DNA from: an uncultured Lachnospiraceae bacterium
GTDB lineage: Bacteria > Bacillota > Clostridia > Lachnospirales > Lachnospiraceae
NCBI GenBank assembly: GCA_948470335.1
Contig: CAOKOL010000002.1
Span: 1-64,000 of the forward strand
DNA length: 64,000 nt
Direction: 5' to 3'
Under the pieces are notes generated by a model. It was given only the letters and a program-made list of their open reading frames with translations, had not been told where the DNA came from and did no database searches. Shown here piece after piece: positions 1-8,676 of the stretch (positions are counted from its first letter, which is position 1; each line of letters opens with the position of its first letter). The position numbers were made by a program, and so were the translations under genes.

Positions 1-49
1 TTTGATTATGAATTTTTATTGCGATGGATGACGGCTGGTTATTCATCGC
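1..49. other. Left-edge segment with imperfect hairpin directly after a prematurely ended tail gene
   Basis: Bases 21-49 form an imperfect inverted repeat (GCGATGGAT against ATTCATCGC) lying immediately beyond the stop of the truncated tail gene. The minus-strand reading frame that restarts with an ATG at 46 stays open to the window edge (15 codons). This could be the end of an inserted mobile element or a new small gene. Too little sequence is present to decide. Confidence 0.25.
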
Positions 50-256
50 TTACTTATAATTGATCACCCCTGCCTGCAATTCATCCGTTTTGTATAGGAT
101 ATTTCCCCGTTTCAGGATGGCATTCAGCTTATCCGTAAACAAAAACGATGCCCGGAAGGTTCCCGGCTCGTCAAAAATATCCTTCCATATAACTGCGTTG
201 TATTTTGTCACCACACCCACCACAGATAATTCCGGATCTAATATATATATTTCCAT
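50..256 (-). pseudogene. Tail protein, Siphovirus ReqiPepy6 Gp37-like, N-terminal fragment
   Basis: The 68 residues match the start of the Gp37-like tail family (opening MEIYILDPELSVVG, then an aromatic EPGTFRASF segment and AGVINYK). Family members normally run to several hundred residues and follow Dit in clostridial phages, as this one does, 2 bp downstream of it. Here a TAA ends the frame at 50-52. Neither shifted frame continues the family sequence in the 49 bp that remain, so truncation by insertion or mutation is likelier than a single-base error. The alternative is a naturally short protein. Distal tail/adhesin assembly would be the expected role of the intact protein. Confidence 0.6.
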
Positions 257-258
257 GT

Positions 259-1140
259 CTATACCCCTATATATTTATTCGCATACACAAACTTCACGGC
301 CAGATATTCTTCCCCTCCGTCTGCCCCATAGCGCAGCAGGTTATCGCCGACATCCAATTCCAGGAATATCCCGTTTCCGCCTGCGATATCTACATGCCCA
401 ATATAATCCTCGGAAACCCCGTTAATCCTGCTGTCGGCCGTTTTATCCTGACCCGTCGTGATTGTGACTGTCTGTCCCGCTTCCATCATGCAGTTCAGCC
501 GTATACACTCACGCGTATATACATTCAGTACATACGGGTTCACCACTTCCCCCTTTGCCGTAAATATAATCGTCATTCCCAGCTTTACGGCCGATCTGTT
601 TGGCAGGGAAGCGATTTTTGATGTGGACTTTCTGCCAAATATAATTCCTTTCCTGACCGGTATGGCCAGTGCGAAACGGAATGCACCCTTTGTGCTTGCC
701 ATCTCCACCAGAGAATTCCCGTCTTCATACCAAAACGGGTCCGTGGCCGTCAGGCTTACCGAATACGTCTGAATTTTTGATACCTTTGTAAATTTAAACG
801 CCGGTGTCTTTTCCGTGTACGCCGTAATGGTCCTGGTGGTTCCTCCGTATGAATGCTTAATTGTCAGCTTTTCTTTTGGCATAAACAGGTTGAGCATAGC
901 AGACCGAAGCGCCTGCATTTGTTCCGTTGTCGCAGCGAAAATGGCTCCTTCAATCTTCATTGCCCTCTGCTCCGTATAGACATTTACAAGACTTGATCCA
1001 TCCTGTCCAAATCCCTGGCTGGTTACAATTCTGACATCCAAACTGTCAAACCCGGATATGTTTTCCACATAAAACGGAGGGTCTGTCAGCGTGATCGACT
1101 CCCTTCGGTTTAACACCGTTACCACCCTGTCTGTCACCAT
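259..1140 (-). CDS. Distal tail (Dit-like) phage tail protein
   Basis: This 293-aa protein has the layout of the siphovirus phage-tail family: an N-terminal half (to about residue 145) ending in a VSLTATDPFWYEDG-type segment, followed by a beta-rich C-terminal half. It would form the hub linking tail tube to adhesion apparatus. Its ATG overlaps the 3' end of the tape measure gene by 7 bp, and the Gp37-like gene follows directly, which is the usual tape measure / Dit / tail-associated order. The assignment comes from position and sequence character; a detailed fold assignment would need a profile search. Confidence 0.8.
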   Translation of the reverse strand: MVTDRVVTVLNRRESITLTDPPFYVENISGFDSLDVRIVTSQGFGQDGSSLVNVYTEQRAMKIEGAIFAATTEQMQALRSAMLNLFMPKEKLTIKHSYGGTTRTITAYTEKTPAFKFTKVSKIQTYSVSLTATDPFWYEDGNSLVEMASTKGAFRFALAIPVRKGIIFGRKSTSKIASLPNRSAVKLGMTIIFTAKGEVVNPYVLNVYTRECIRLNCMMEAGQTVTITTGQDKTADSRINGVSEDYIGHVDIAGGNGIFLELDVGDNLLRYGADGGEEYLAVKFVYANKYIGV

Positions 1141-4100
1141 TCCAATGCCGCCTCCCTCTGTGATTCCTCAAATTTCCTCGCCGTGTCAATAAGACTGTCC
1201 GTTTTTGAGTGGATGTGAATTTCCTGGTTTACAATGGTGCGTCTCATCCCCGGCCCGCTTTCCCGCCCGGAATTCCATCCTCCGCCGATAGTCTTTTCCG
1301 GGTCCGGGAGCGTGTCTGAAACCAGCCGGTCTATGTCCGCCATGGATTCCTGCCAGCCAACTATATACCCTTCACCTGTCATCCTTCCCAGGTAGGCAAA
1401 GGCTTTTGAAGGGGATTGTATCCCCAGGGATGATTTCGCCGCGTTGTAGGCGGAAAGCGCTGCATCCGCCGCCGTTTTCGCCAGCCCTCCCACAGCGCTG
1501 TTGATTCCGGATTTCAAGCCTTCTATGATGTTCACGCCCACCCCTCTGAACTTATCGGCCGACAGCCCACTTTGCGCGGTCCCATATACTTCCGTGGCCA
1601 CCGCAGACATTTCACCCACTGCAGAGGATTTATTCTGAGAGATTCCGGACTGTGTACCTGTCATCGTTGTCTTCCCGATCTCCCGAAATGCCGAATCCGT
1701 CAGCACCGTACTGGCGCTGTTTAAAGCTTCATTCGCCGCGTTTCCCATGGCCGCAAGGACAACATTCTTATTTTGGGAGATTCCGGACTGTGTACCTGTC
1801 ATCGTCGTCTTTCCGATCTCCCGGAACGCCGAATCCGTCAGCACCGTTCTGGCGCTGTTTAAAGCTTCATTCGCCGCGTTTCCCATGGCCGCAAGGACAA
1901 CATTCTTATTTTGGGAGATTCCGGACTGTGTACCTGTCATCGTCGTCTTTCCGATCTCCCGGAACGCCGAATCCGTCAGCACCGTTCTGGCGCTGTTTAA
2001 GGCCTCGCCGGCCACATTCCCCATTACATTAAAAAGTTCTTCTTTTCCTCCATTAACACCATCCACATAACCCTGTATGGTATTGGCTCCCATTTCACGG
2101 TAAACAGTGGAAGGGCTGTTAATCCCCAGGAGTTTTTTAAAGCTGTCTATACCGGCCTGGGCCACTTTCCCCGCCACTGTTTCCACGGATCCCGTTTCTT
2201 CACCCATGGCTTCCGTGTATCCCTGAACCGTTGCCCTCGCGGCCTCGCTGGCCTCGCCGGACAGATCCATCTTTTCCACGGCTTCGGCCGCCGCGCCCTC
2301 CATTTCTTCCAACGCCCCGGAAAACCCAGTAGCCATTTCCGCAGAGCTTTCCGCCGCCCTCCCCTGGGCTTCGATCAGAGCCGGGTATGTCTGGTCAACC
2401 AGTGACATCAGTTCTTCATCCGACATCTGCGCAAGGCCGGCGATATAAGCCGCAGCCTCCGTGGAACCGTCATCCACCGCCGCCACAAAGCTGTTCAGGC
2501 CATCAATATTCCGCCCGTTCAGATCCTCAAGGTTGTCCGCATATTCCGTCCAGTACCGTGTCTGGGATTCCAGGGCCGCCAGGATATCGCCGGACGACAT
2601 CGCTACCGTGTCTTCCAGCTCATTCCACAGGCTGAACTGCCCATGTATGGATTCCAGCACTTCTGCGTACAGCTCGTCGTATTCCTGCTTAAGGATCGCC
2701 ATCTGCTCGGCCATGACGCCAGCCGCCCCGTTGGCCGCTCCCGCCGCTGTCTCCATCTTTGCCAGTTCTTCATTTGCGGCGTTAATAGACGCTTTCAGGG
2801 TTTCTTCCTCCTCAGAAAGCTGTGCGTCCGACTCCCTGAGGCTTTCCACTGCCTCGCCGGCGTTTTTACAGGCATCCTCCGCATTTATCATCTGATCCAG
2901 ATAGATATCATAAGCGCCTGTGTACTTTTCAAGGGCCTCACTCCTCGCAGCCTGCGCCTCCTCAAGGGCCGCCTCCGCCTCCTCAAGCTCCCTGGAAATA
3001 CGCGCCCGCTCGTCCAGCACTTCGTTGTAACGCGCCGCATCCTGAGAAAGGCTTTCCTGCTTTGCGGCCTCCTCTACATATTTCCTGACTGCCTCCGTGG
3101 ACATATTCAAAGAATCCGATGCACCGTCATAAGCAAGGGCCAGTTCCGGATATGTCTCATTCAATTGGCCAATGATATACAGCATCCGCTCCTGTTCCGC
3201 CGCGGTCAGGCGGGAACACCCGGCTAACTCGTCCAGCTCATCCGCCATGGACAGGCAGGCGTCCGCCGTATCCTGCGTCTCGCTTTTCAGGGCCTTAAAT
3301 GTTTCCTGCTCCTCTTTTATGGCAAGGATCAGTTCTTCCGCTTCCTCGCGCATCTCCGCCGTGGCCTGCCGCATGGCCTGTTCCCCGGAAGCATCCTCCA
3401 TATTCGCGTGCAGCACCACGATTGCCGCCGCCAGCCCCGCTACCGCCGTGGCCGCTAAAACAAAAGGGTTCGCCAAAGCCGCGGCTGCCGTCGCTGTCAA
3501 GGCAGGAATCAGTTTCCCCGCCACCACCTCGCTTGTCAGCAGCGCCCCTGCTGCCAGTGCCGCTAAAGCCGCCGTAATGCCCACAACGGCAGCCGTAATC
3601 TCCGGATGCTCCGCAACCAGGTCATTGACTACGGTGAGTACTTCTGTCAGAGTCTTTACCCCCATACCCAGGACAGGCGTCAGGTCCTCCCCTACCGTAA
3701 CGGCCAGACCGTCCCATGCAGACTGCAGCAGAATAACCTGCCCCGCATAAGTATCCAGCTTGACATCCGCCATTTCTTTCGCGGCTCCTGAGCAATCCTT
3801 AAGCCCCGCGGCATATGCCTCAAAACTTCCGGTGGATTCCCCAAGGAGCGTCATCAGTTCCGTCTGCGCTGTTTTCCCGGCCACGATATAGGACAGGTTG
3901 GACTTCTGCTCATCATTCAGCCCGCCCCAGACTTCCCGCATCCCCTCCAGGATACCGGACAGGCTCTTTACATTGCCCTGCGTATCATAAACCCTGACTC
4001 CGTATTCTTCCAGCAGATCACGGCAGCCGGATACGTTATTCCCCAGTCTGGTCATAATAGAGGCAAGGGCCGTACCGGCCTCCCCTCCTTTCAGTCCGGC

Positions 4101-5429
4101 GTCCGCCATAACCATCAGGGCGGCTGTCGTGTCTTCCAGGGAGTATCCCATCTGTGTTGACGCCGCCGCACAGTTTTTATACGCCTCACCCAGCTGTGAT
4201 ACGTTCGTATTGCTGTGGGACATTGCGTAAGCCATCTGGTCGGCGAGCTGTCCCGAATCTTTAGCTGTCAGTCCAAAGGCTGTCAGGTTGTCAGTAACGA
4301 TATCGGAAGCTGTCCCCAGATCCATGGCCGCAGCTGCCGCCAGATCCAGGATTCCTCCGATTCCCTCCATCATCTCCCCGGTTTTCCATCCGGCAAGGGC
4401 CATATATTCCATCGCCTCGCCGGCCTGCGTCGCGGTAAAAGAGGTAGTTGCGCCAAGCTCCTTCGCCTTATCTGTCAGGCCGGCCATTTCCTCCCCTGCT
4501 GCGCCCGAAAGAGATTTCACCGTCGCCATCTGGTATTCAAACTCCCCGGCCGCTTTTACGCATCCGGCCAGCGCCTGCCCGATTTTCTTAATTCCTTCCA
4601 CCAGCCCCAGGGCCGTAATGGCCCCGTACATGTCCTCAAAGGCCTGTGTCCCTTTATCCCCGGCTTCCTTTGCCTCCTTCCCCATGCCGTCAATCGACGT
4701 GGCGCATCCGTCGGCTGATCTGGCAGCTTCCGTCAGATACTTATCATTCCTTTTAATTTCATCGTTCGTGCCGTTTAGCTGAACCTTCGCGTTATTCAGC
4801 TGACGTTCCCAGTTATTCGCGCCTTTTGCCGCCGCGCTCAGGTAGGCCTCATTTGTTTCCAGTTCATCCGTCAGGTTTTTATTCTCCCGGATCAGCCCTC
4901 CTACTGCCGACGCGGCCCCGCCGGTTTCCTCCTCAAGCCTTGCCATCGCCGCTTTCGTCTGCGCGATCTCCTGCTCCAGCTCTTTTTGCGCGGCGGCCGT
5001 ATTCCTTGAGCTGTTTTGCAGCTTTTCCAGCTTCCCTTCCGCTGATTCCAGTTTCGCCTTATAGCTGTTCCACTGCTCCCCGGCCTTCTTTGTCTCATCC
5101 GAAAGCGCCGACAGGGTTTTCTCATTGTCCTCCAAAGAGTGTTTCAGACTTTCACTCCTTGCGGCGTATCCCTCCGCCGCCGTTTTTGCATTCGCGTAGG
5201 CATCTTCCAGTTCCCTGACTTTTTCCGTCTGTTTGGCATGTACTTCTGACAGCTCTTTCCCTTTGGCCTGGAGCGCCTCCATGGTATTCTGCTGCCCTTT
5301 AAACTCCGACTGCACCAGTTTTAATCGGGAATCGAGCATTTTCAGCTCAGAATTGATATTTGTGATCGCCTGCTTATACTGGGATTCCCCCTCAACGGCC
5401 AGTTTTGTTGATATCGTCCTGGTTGCCAT
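1134..5429 (-). CDS. Phage tail tape measure protein
   Basis: A 1431-aa protein, the longest in the window, immediately before Dit. Residues 1-250 are rich in heptad-like coiled coil. Residues about 260-560 hold the conserved tape-measure core (for example TSFTATQAGEAMEYMALAGW and GEAGTALASIMTRLG). Residues about 620-680 are a hydrophobic Ala/Val segment. A second coiled-coil block runs to about residue 1000. The C-terminus carries LGINSPS and LGIQSPS motifs flanking three nearly identical 46-aa repeats. The length of this protein sets tail length. It starts at an ATG behind AAGGGG and is coupled to the upstream tail gene. Confidence 0.95.
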   Translation of the reverse strand: MATRTISTKLAVEGESQYKQAITNINSELKMLDSRLKLVQSEFKGQQNTMEALQAKGKELSEVHAKQTEKVRELEDAYANAKTAAEGYAARSESLKHSLEDNEKTLSALSDETKKAGEQWNSYKAKLESAEGKLEKLQNSSRNTAAAQKELEQEIAQTKAAMARLEEETGGAASAVGGLIRENKNLTDELETNEAYLSAAAKGANNWERQLNNAKVQLNGTNDEIKRNDKYLTEAARSADGCATSIDGMGKEAKEAGDKGTQAFEDMYGAITALGLVEGIKKIGQALAGCVKAAGEFEYQMATVKSLSGAAGEEMAGLTDKAKELGATTSFTATQAGEAMEYMALAGWKTGEMMEGIGGILDLAAAAAMDLGTASDIVTDNLTAFGLTAKDSGQLADQMAYAMSHSNTNVSQLGEAYKNCAAASTQMGYSLEDTTAALMVMADAGLKGGEAGTALASIMTRLGNNVSGCRDLLEEYGVRVYDTQGNVKSLSGILEGMREVWGGLNDEQKSNLSYIVAGKTAQTELMTLLGESTGSFEAYAAGLKDCSGAAKEMADVKLDTYAGQVILLQSAWDGLAVTVGEDLTPVLGMGVKTLTEVLTVVNDLVAEHPEITAAVVGITAALAALAAGALLTSEVVAGKLIPALTATAAAALANPFVLAATAVAGLAAAIVVLHANMEDASGEQAMRQATAEMREEAEELILAIKEEQETFKALKSETQDTADACLSMADELDELAGCSRLTAAEQERMLYIIGQLNETYPELALAYDGASDSLNMSTEAVRKYVEEAAKQESLSQDAARYNEVLDERARISRELEEAEAALEEAQAARSEALEKYTGAYDIYLDQMINAEDACKNAGEAVESLRESDAQLSEEEETLKASINAANEELAKMETAAGAANGAAGVMAEQMAILKQEYDELYAEVLESIHGQFSLWNELEDTVAMSSGDILAALESQTRYWTEYADNLEDLNGRNIDGLNSFVAAVDDGSTEAAAYIAGLAQMSDEELMSLVDQTYPALIEAQGRAAESSAEMATGFSGALEEMEGAAAEAVEKMDLSGEASEAARATVQGYTEAMGEETGSVETVAGKVAQAGIDSFKKLLGINSPSTVYREMGANTIQGYVDGVNGGKEELFNVMGNVAGEALNSARTVLTDSAFREIGKTTMTGTQSGISQNKNVVLAAMGNAANEALNSARTVLTDSAFREIGKTTMTGTQSGISQNKNVVLAAMGNAANEALNSASTVLTDSAFREIGKTTMTGTQSGISQNKSSAVGEMSAVATEVYGTAQSGLSADKFRGVGVNIIEGLKSGINSAVGGLAKTAADAALSAYNAAKSSLGIQSPSKAFAYLGRMTGEGYIVGWQESMADIDRLVSDTLPDPEKTIGGGWNSGRESGPGMRRTIVNQEIHIHSKTDSLIDTARKFEESQREAALEW
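1638..2037 (-). repeat. Three tandem 138-bp repeats inside the tape measure gene
   Basis: The same 138-bp unit (46 codons, in frame) recurs with starts near 1641, 1779 and 1917. The middle and third copies are almost identical at the DNA level and the first differs at a few positions. The encoded unit contains TVLTDSAFREIGKTTMTGTQ. Near-identity at silent positions points to recent duplication rather than old selection for a repeated fold. Confidence 0.9.
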
Positions 5430-5448
5430 ACGCCTGCCCCTTTCTTAA

Positions 5449-5817
5449 TCAGCCGCTCATTTCCTGCCGTTTTGCCAGCATCCTCCCTGCGGCATTTTTC
5501 GCCCCGATCTCCCGTTTCCATTCCTCAATCTCAAAACGGATAAAATCCAGCAGGGATGCCATATCCAGCACGCTGATCTTTCGCCCCTCAAAAATTTCAT
5601 CAAAAGCGCCATCTCCCAGGCACTGGTCTACCGCTCTGCGGCTGGTTTCCGTTACCTTTTCCATTTTCTCCTCATCGGCCAGAGCAGCATCCCCGCTTAA
5701 ACGGAAAGCTTCCCCGGAGCACTCCTTCATCACCCTGCCGGCTTTTTCCATATCGCTTGTCAGATGATATACTTTCCCGCATATTTTCATCGGGCGCCCA
5801 AAATTAAAACTGTTCAT
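5449..5817 (-). CDS. Conserved phage tail protein between chaperone and tape measure
   Basis: 122 aa when started at the ATG at 5817, which has an AGGAAAGGG ribosome binding site; an upstream in-frame ATG lacks one. The protein opens MNSFNFGRPMKICGKVYHL and has acidic and helical character. It sits between the tail-chaperone frameshift pair and the tape measure and overlaps the end of the frameshifted product. Its position suggests a second tail assembly factor or a tail-tip component. I do not recognise a defined function. Confidence 0.75.
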   Translation of the reverse strand: MNSFNFGRPMKICGKVYHLTSDMEKAGRVMKECSGEAFRLSGDAALADEEKMEKVTETSRRAVDQCLGDGAFDEIFEGRKISVLDMASLLDFIRFEIEEWKREIGAKNAAGRMLAKRQEMSG

Positions 5818-6354
5818 TCCCTTTCCTCTCATAAGCCGCATTCTCCATAATCTGTATCAAATCCCGCATCTCGCCCGGAGTGGTCAGAAGCATCGTCTCC
5901 TTCCGGTCCATGCCCAGCTTCAAACCGGCATTGATGCAATAAATATCACTCACGGGCTTTACACGTTTTTTTCCTGCTGCCGCTGAAATTCCAGCAGCGT
6001 AATGTCCACATCTTCCAGGGACTCAACAGAATGGTTGATCCCCAACGTAACCGCAGCATAAATACCATTTTTTATATTGACCCAATCCCCTATATCCAAA
6101 AGCCTTTCCAGCCTGTCGATGTCCGGTATCGAGGAGGGATCATAACCGTAATGCCTCCTTGCCAGCTCCCCCTGCTTCACAAGCGTGCCAAATACTTTCA
6201 GCATGGCTTCATACGATTCGCGGGAGTCCCCTTCCATCACTTCCAGGAAACCCCCTTCACCGGGAAACATCTCACGCAGGTCAAACATGGCCTGGTTATT
6301 GTAAAACAGGTGGCAGGGTTTCCCCGCCACCTCAATCATGACACACTGCTTCAT
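5804..6354 (-). CDS. Tail assembly chaperone, predicted -1 frameshift product (GT-like)
   Basis: The 131-aa upstream frame ends GAA AAA AAC GTG TAA. This contains the canonical slippery heptamer A AAA AAC at 5971-5965. A -1 slip continues in an open frame for 53 more codons (starting RVKPVSDIYC) to a TAA at 5806-5804, giving a 183-aa fusion. Lambda G/GT and many Gram-positive siphoviruses make exactly this pair from genes lying between the major tail protein and the tape measure, as here. The extension could instead be made from a GTG at 5953, which has no good ribosome binding site. Confidence 0.8.
5959..6354 (-). CDS. Tail assembly chaperone (G-like)
   Basis: 131 aa from the ATG at 6354, which follows GGAGGG and overlaps the major tail protein stop in an ATGA arrangement; a longer frame upstream is an overlap artefact. 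The sequence (MKQCVMIEVAGKPCHLFYNN start, FPGEGGFLEVM) and position between major tail protein and tape measure fit a tail chaperone that coats the tape measure during tail assembly. The last five codons contain the slippery site that yields the longer GT-like form. Confidence 0.82.
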   Translation of the reverse strand: MKQCVMIEVAGKPCHLFYNNQAMFDLREMFPGEGGFLEVMEGDSRESYEAMLKVFGTLVKQGELARRHYGYDPSSIPDIDRLERLLDIGDWVNIKNGIYAAVTLGINHSVESLEDVDITLLEFQRQQEKNV

Positions 6355-6965
6355 AAACCGCCCTCCACCGTACCGCCACTTTCCACGGCATCGCCCGGCC
6401 ACGCGGATGCCCCGCTGAACAGACCGGCCAGGTATTCTGCTGCGTCCGCCTCTTTGTCAAACCGTTTCTCCACTTTGAACACGCCTTTCCCACATGCCTG
6501 TATCCTGAATTTGATGGAATCATATTCCAGGGTGATGCCGTTCTCTTTCGTTTTCGACGTGGAGCCCTCGACAGAGCCCTGCACCTTAGGATACCAGTTG
6601 ACCTCGTAATACTTTTTCTTGTTGGCGTCCATCAGGTTTCGGTAAAAACCGTACGCACCGAAGGGCTGATTGTCCTCCGACCCGTAAGCCATCCCGTTTT
6701 TCTCGTCTTTTTTCGTACCCAGGATTGCCGCCGAAACCTCTGCGTCGATAAACACGGCTTTTACCGTTCCCTCACCGTTAGAAAACTCGGAAATATAAAG
6801 TTTTTCCTGATTGTCCCCATAAGCTGATCCCGTTGCCATGTTCAGCGTCTCCGTAAACTCGTTGATCCCGTCAAACTCCTTCACCTCGCCATAGGTCGGC
6901 TTCGTCTTCGCGTCCCCTTCCTTCGTCATGGGTGCCCACATCGCACCCTTTGTCCCATATTTCAT
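6351..6965 (-). CDS. Major tail protein
   Basis: 204 aa with a strong AGGAGG site. It reads as a tail-tube family protein: N-terminal MKYGTKGAMWAPM, a long beta-rich middle, GFYRNLMDANKKKYYEVNWYP, and a Gly/Glu-rich C-terminus. It lies between the head-tail completion genes and the tail chaperone, the standard place for the tube subunit. Its stop overlaps the chaperone start by 4 bp, so expression is coupled. Confidence 0.85.
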   Translation of the reverse strand: MKYGTKGAMWAPMTKEGDAKTKPTYGEVKEFDGINEFTETLNMATGSAYGDNQEKLYISEFSNGEGTVKAVFIDAEVSAAILGTKKDEKNGMAYGSEDNQPFGAYGFYRNLMDANKKKYYEVNWYPKVQGSVEGSTSKTKENGITLEYDSIKFRIQACGKGVFKVEKRFDKEADAAEYLAGLFSGASAWPGDAVESGGTVEGGL

Positions 6966-7007
6966 ATTTTCCTCCTCGCTGCAATATTAATATTAAATTT
7001 CCACTGT

Positions 7008-7463
7008 TTACAGGCCCCTTGCGTCAAGGAATCGTTTATACGCTTTCTCAGCCGCCTCCGCCGTCCGGGAAGCGCACGCTTCATTGGCCGTCCTGATAAA
7101 TGGCCTTGCGGGCTGCTTTCGTGTCCCATACTCATTCAGGAAAGCAATCTCAGCGTTCCGAATGGTTTTTGTCCCTTCCTTCCCGACCCTCCTGATCCTG
7201 CTGCCCCTGGGGTATACATATTTCGCGTAACCGCCGGAAACAGGGTTTACCCTTCCCGCCGTTATGCTGTCAGCCACATGCTGGCTGACGTCCCGGCCAT
7301 CCTCGTCATAGACGCCCATGCTCCTGGCCGTTTTCTTCTGCTCCTCCACCACAATCTCCGCCTGGGCATCCAGAATATCCTCAATGACATCCCTCGTCAT
7401 CTCCGACATTTCTTTGAAACTCAGCATCAGGCCGTCCAGGTCATTTACGGATAACCGCGCCAT
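7008..7463 (-). CDS. HK97 gp10-like head-tail/tail completion protein
   Basis: 151 aa using the ATG at 7463, which overlaps the previous gene's TGA by one base and has GAGGTGG upstream. It contains the family's basic central part and the characteristic segment AFLNEYGTRKQPARPFIRTA near the C-terminus. It would complete the tail or join the tail end to the connector. It is followed after a short gap by the major tail protein. Confidence 0.85.
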   Translation of the reverse strand: MARLSVNDLDGLMLSFKEMSEMTRDVIEDILDAQAEIVVEEQKKTARSMGVYDEDGRDVSQHVADSITAGRVNPVSGGYAKYVYPRGSRIRRVGKEGTKTIRNAEIAFLNEYGTRKQPARPFIRTANEACASRTAEAAEKAYKRFLDARGL

Positions 7464-7780
7464 CACACCACCTCGCATTCCACGGTATGCCGGATATACC
7501 CTGTTTCCTTTTCATACGTTGTCACCGGCTCAGTGAAAGCGACTTCATCCGTGTCCAGGACTTCCAGAAGCTTCCCCAAAAGCTCTCCCGACTCATCTTT
7601 TGTGTACAGATCAACCTGGATTATTTTCACGGCCCCTTTCCGTCTGTTCCCGCCATAGATGCCCCGCCCGGATGTTTCCTGCCACACAATATGTTCCCCG
7701 GCAGAATCACCCATGGATTCAAAATGGTATACCTGGTCTGCAGCTTGTTTTAAAACGTCACAAAACTGTTCTAATGTCAT
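7463..7780 (-). CDS. Phage tail completion / minor structural protein
   Basis: 105 aa, ATG behind TGAGGAGGTGAGG. Size, a beta-rich IIQVDLYTKDESGEL segment and a position next to the gp10-like gene fit the tail terminator/gp11-like group that caps the tail tube. It is the last structural gene before the inserted hicAB unit, so transcription must pass that unit's terminator to reach it, unless antiterminated or started from a local promoter. Confidence 0.7.
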   Translation of the reverse strand: MTLEQFCDVLKQAADQVYHFESMGDSAGEHIVWQETSGRGIYGGNRRKGAVKIIQVDLYTKDESGELLGKLLEVLDTDEVAFTEPVTTYEKETGYIRHTVECEVV

Positions 7781-7852
7781 AGCCTCACCTCCTCATATCA
7801 TTCACACGCCCACACAGGGGGCAGCATGTCAGAAACTGCCATGAAATATAAA

Positions 7853-7892
7853 AAGCAGCAGTTCCTCCTATTTCCCACAGAACTGCCACTTT
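7853..7892. terminator. Hairpin between hicB and tail completion gene
   Basis: GCAGTTC and GAACTGC form an inverted repeat with A-rich and T-rich flanks. It resembles a weak bidirectional terminator between the hicAB terminator and the following tail gene. No protein-coding potential was seen in the 180-bp gap. Confidence 0.4.
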
Positions 7893-7917
7893 TATATCAA
7901 TTACTGAAAAAATTTTA

Positions 7918-7944
7918 CGAAAAAGAGACAGCCGAAGCTGTCCC
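7918..7944 (-). terminator. Intrinsic terminator of hicAB (UUCG tetraloop)
   Basis: On the minus strand GACAGC-TTCG-GCTGTC (7942-7927) is followed by TCTTTTTCG. A UUCG-capped stem plus a U-run is a textbook intrinsic terminator, 20 bp past the hicB stop. Confidence 0.85.
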
Positions 7945-7963
7945 TATCCCATTATGAAAAGAT

Positions 7964-8383
7964 TTAGTTGATTATTTTTTGCGGAACCCCCAGAATTTTT
8001 GAAAGCGCTTCCTGAAGCACCCTGGAATAATTAATCCCGGCCTTGTCCGCTTCAACGCTCATCCAGTACGGAATCGTACAGTTTTTCTTCACCGCCCTCT
8101 GATCCACTCTTTTTCTATACTCCGCAAAATCAACGTCGACCAACGTTACAATGTCTTCTTTATCCGCATCAAACTGTGCGGAATAAGGTTCCGGAAGTTC
8201 TTTCTGATCATCTTCCAGATCAATTCCCAGCAATCCGATTACATCCCTGGCCATTTCCATAGCTTCCGCAACAGAATCGCCCTGCGTGCTGGAATCAAAA
8301 TCAGGTATTTTTACAAAATACCCGTCATCCGCACGTTTCAGTATCACCGGATACGCTCCTTTCCTTCTCATATTTTTTTCCAT
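7964..8383 (-). CDS. hicB: HicB-family antitoxin
   Basis: 139 aa from the ATG at 8383, with AGGAGGAG about 11 bp upstream. The N-terminal part is a partially degraded RNase H-like HicB fold (YPVILKRADDGYFVKIPDFD, then TQGDSVAEAMEMARD). The C-terminal part (SVEADKAGINYSRVLQEAL) looks like the ribbon-helix-helix DNA-binding tail. HicB binds and neutralises HicA and represses the shared promoter. The gene directly follows hicA and ends at a strong terminator, forming a closed toxin-antitoxin unit inside the phage late operon. Confidence 0.92.
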   Translation of the reverse strand: MEKNMRRKGAYPVILKRADDGYFVKIPDFDSSTQGDSVAEAMEMARDVIGLLGIDLEDDQKELPEPYSAQFDADKEDIVTLVDVDFAEYRKRVDQRAVKKNCTIPYWMSVEADKAGINYSRVLQEALSKILGVPQKIIN

Positions 8384-8464
8384 CCTTTGTTTTCTCCTCC
8401 TGCATCGCACTTCCCAGATAGACTTTAAAAAGTAAGAACATGAAATTTTATCAAGCGCCGGAGC

Positions 8465-8635
8465 TTAAAGCCCCAGCCGTTTGATAATGTCTTTTGCCAG
8501 CATCTCTTTGATCTCCGAATGTCTCGGAATAGCCTCCACCCTTTTGCCATCAGTATATAAGTCATGGTTGCCCCCGTTCCGTTTGAAGCGCCATCCGTTT
8601 TTCTCAAGAAGCTTAACTAAATCTTTTCTTTTCAC
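8465..8635 (-). CDS. hicA: HicA-family mRNA interferase toxin
   Basis: 56 aa, GTG start at 8635 with AAGGAG six bases upstream. The frame encodes the compact dsRBD-like HicA fold: KRKDLVKLLEKNGWRFKR, then GGNHDLYTDG with the catalytic histidine, and IPRHSEIKEMLAKDIIKRLG at the end. It cleaves mRNA when free of HicB. It lies just upstream of hicB behind a consensus promoter. A different overlapping frame here is only a shadow. Confidence 0.93.
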   Translation of the reverse strand: MKRKDLVKLLEKNGWRFKRNGGNHDLYTDGKRVEAIPRHSEIKEMLAKDIIKRLGL

Positions 8636-8676
8636 GTTCAACTCCTTAAACAGGCCATATCTCTGGTTACAACTAT

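Noticed and set aside
1652..2070. Repeated plus-strand frames in the tape measure region
   Set aside because: The repetition simply mirrors the three in-frame tape measure repeats on the other strand.
8425..8607. 60-codon minus-strand frame overlapping hicA
   Set aside because: It is a shifted frame over the GTG-started hicA, which has the full family sequence and ribosome binding site.
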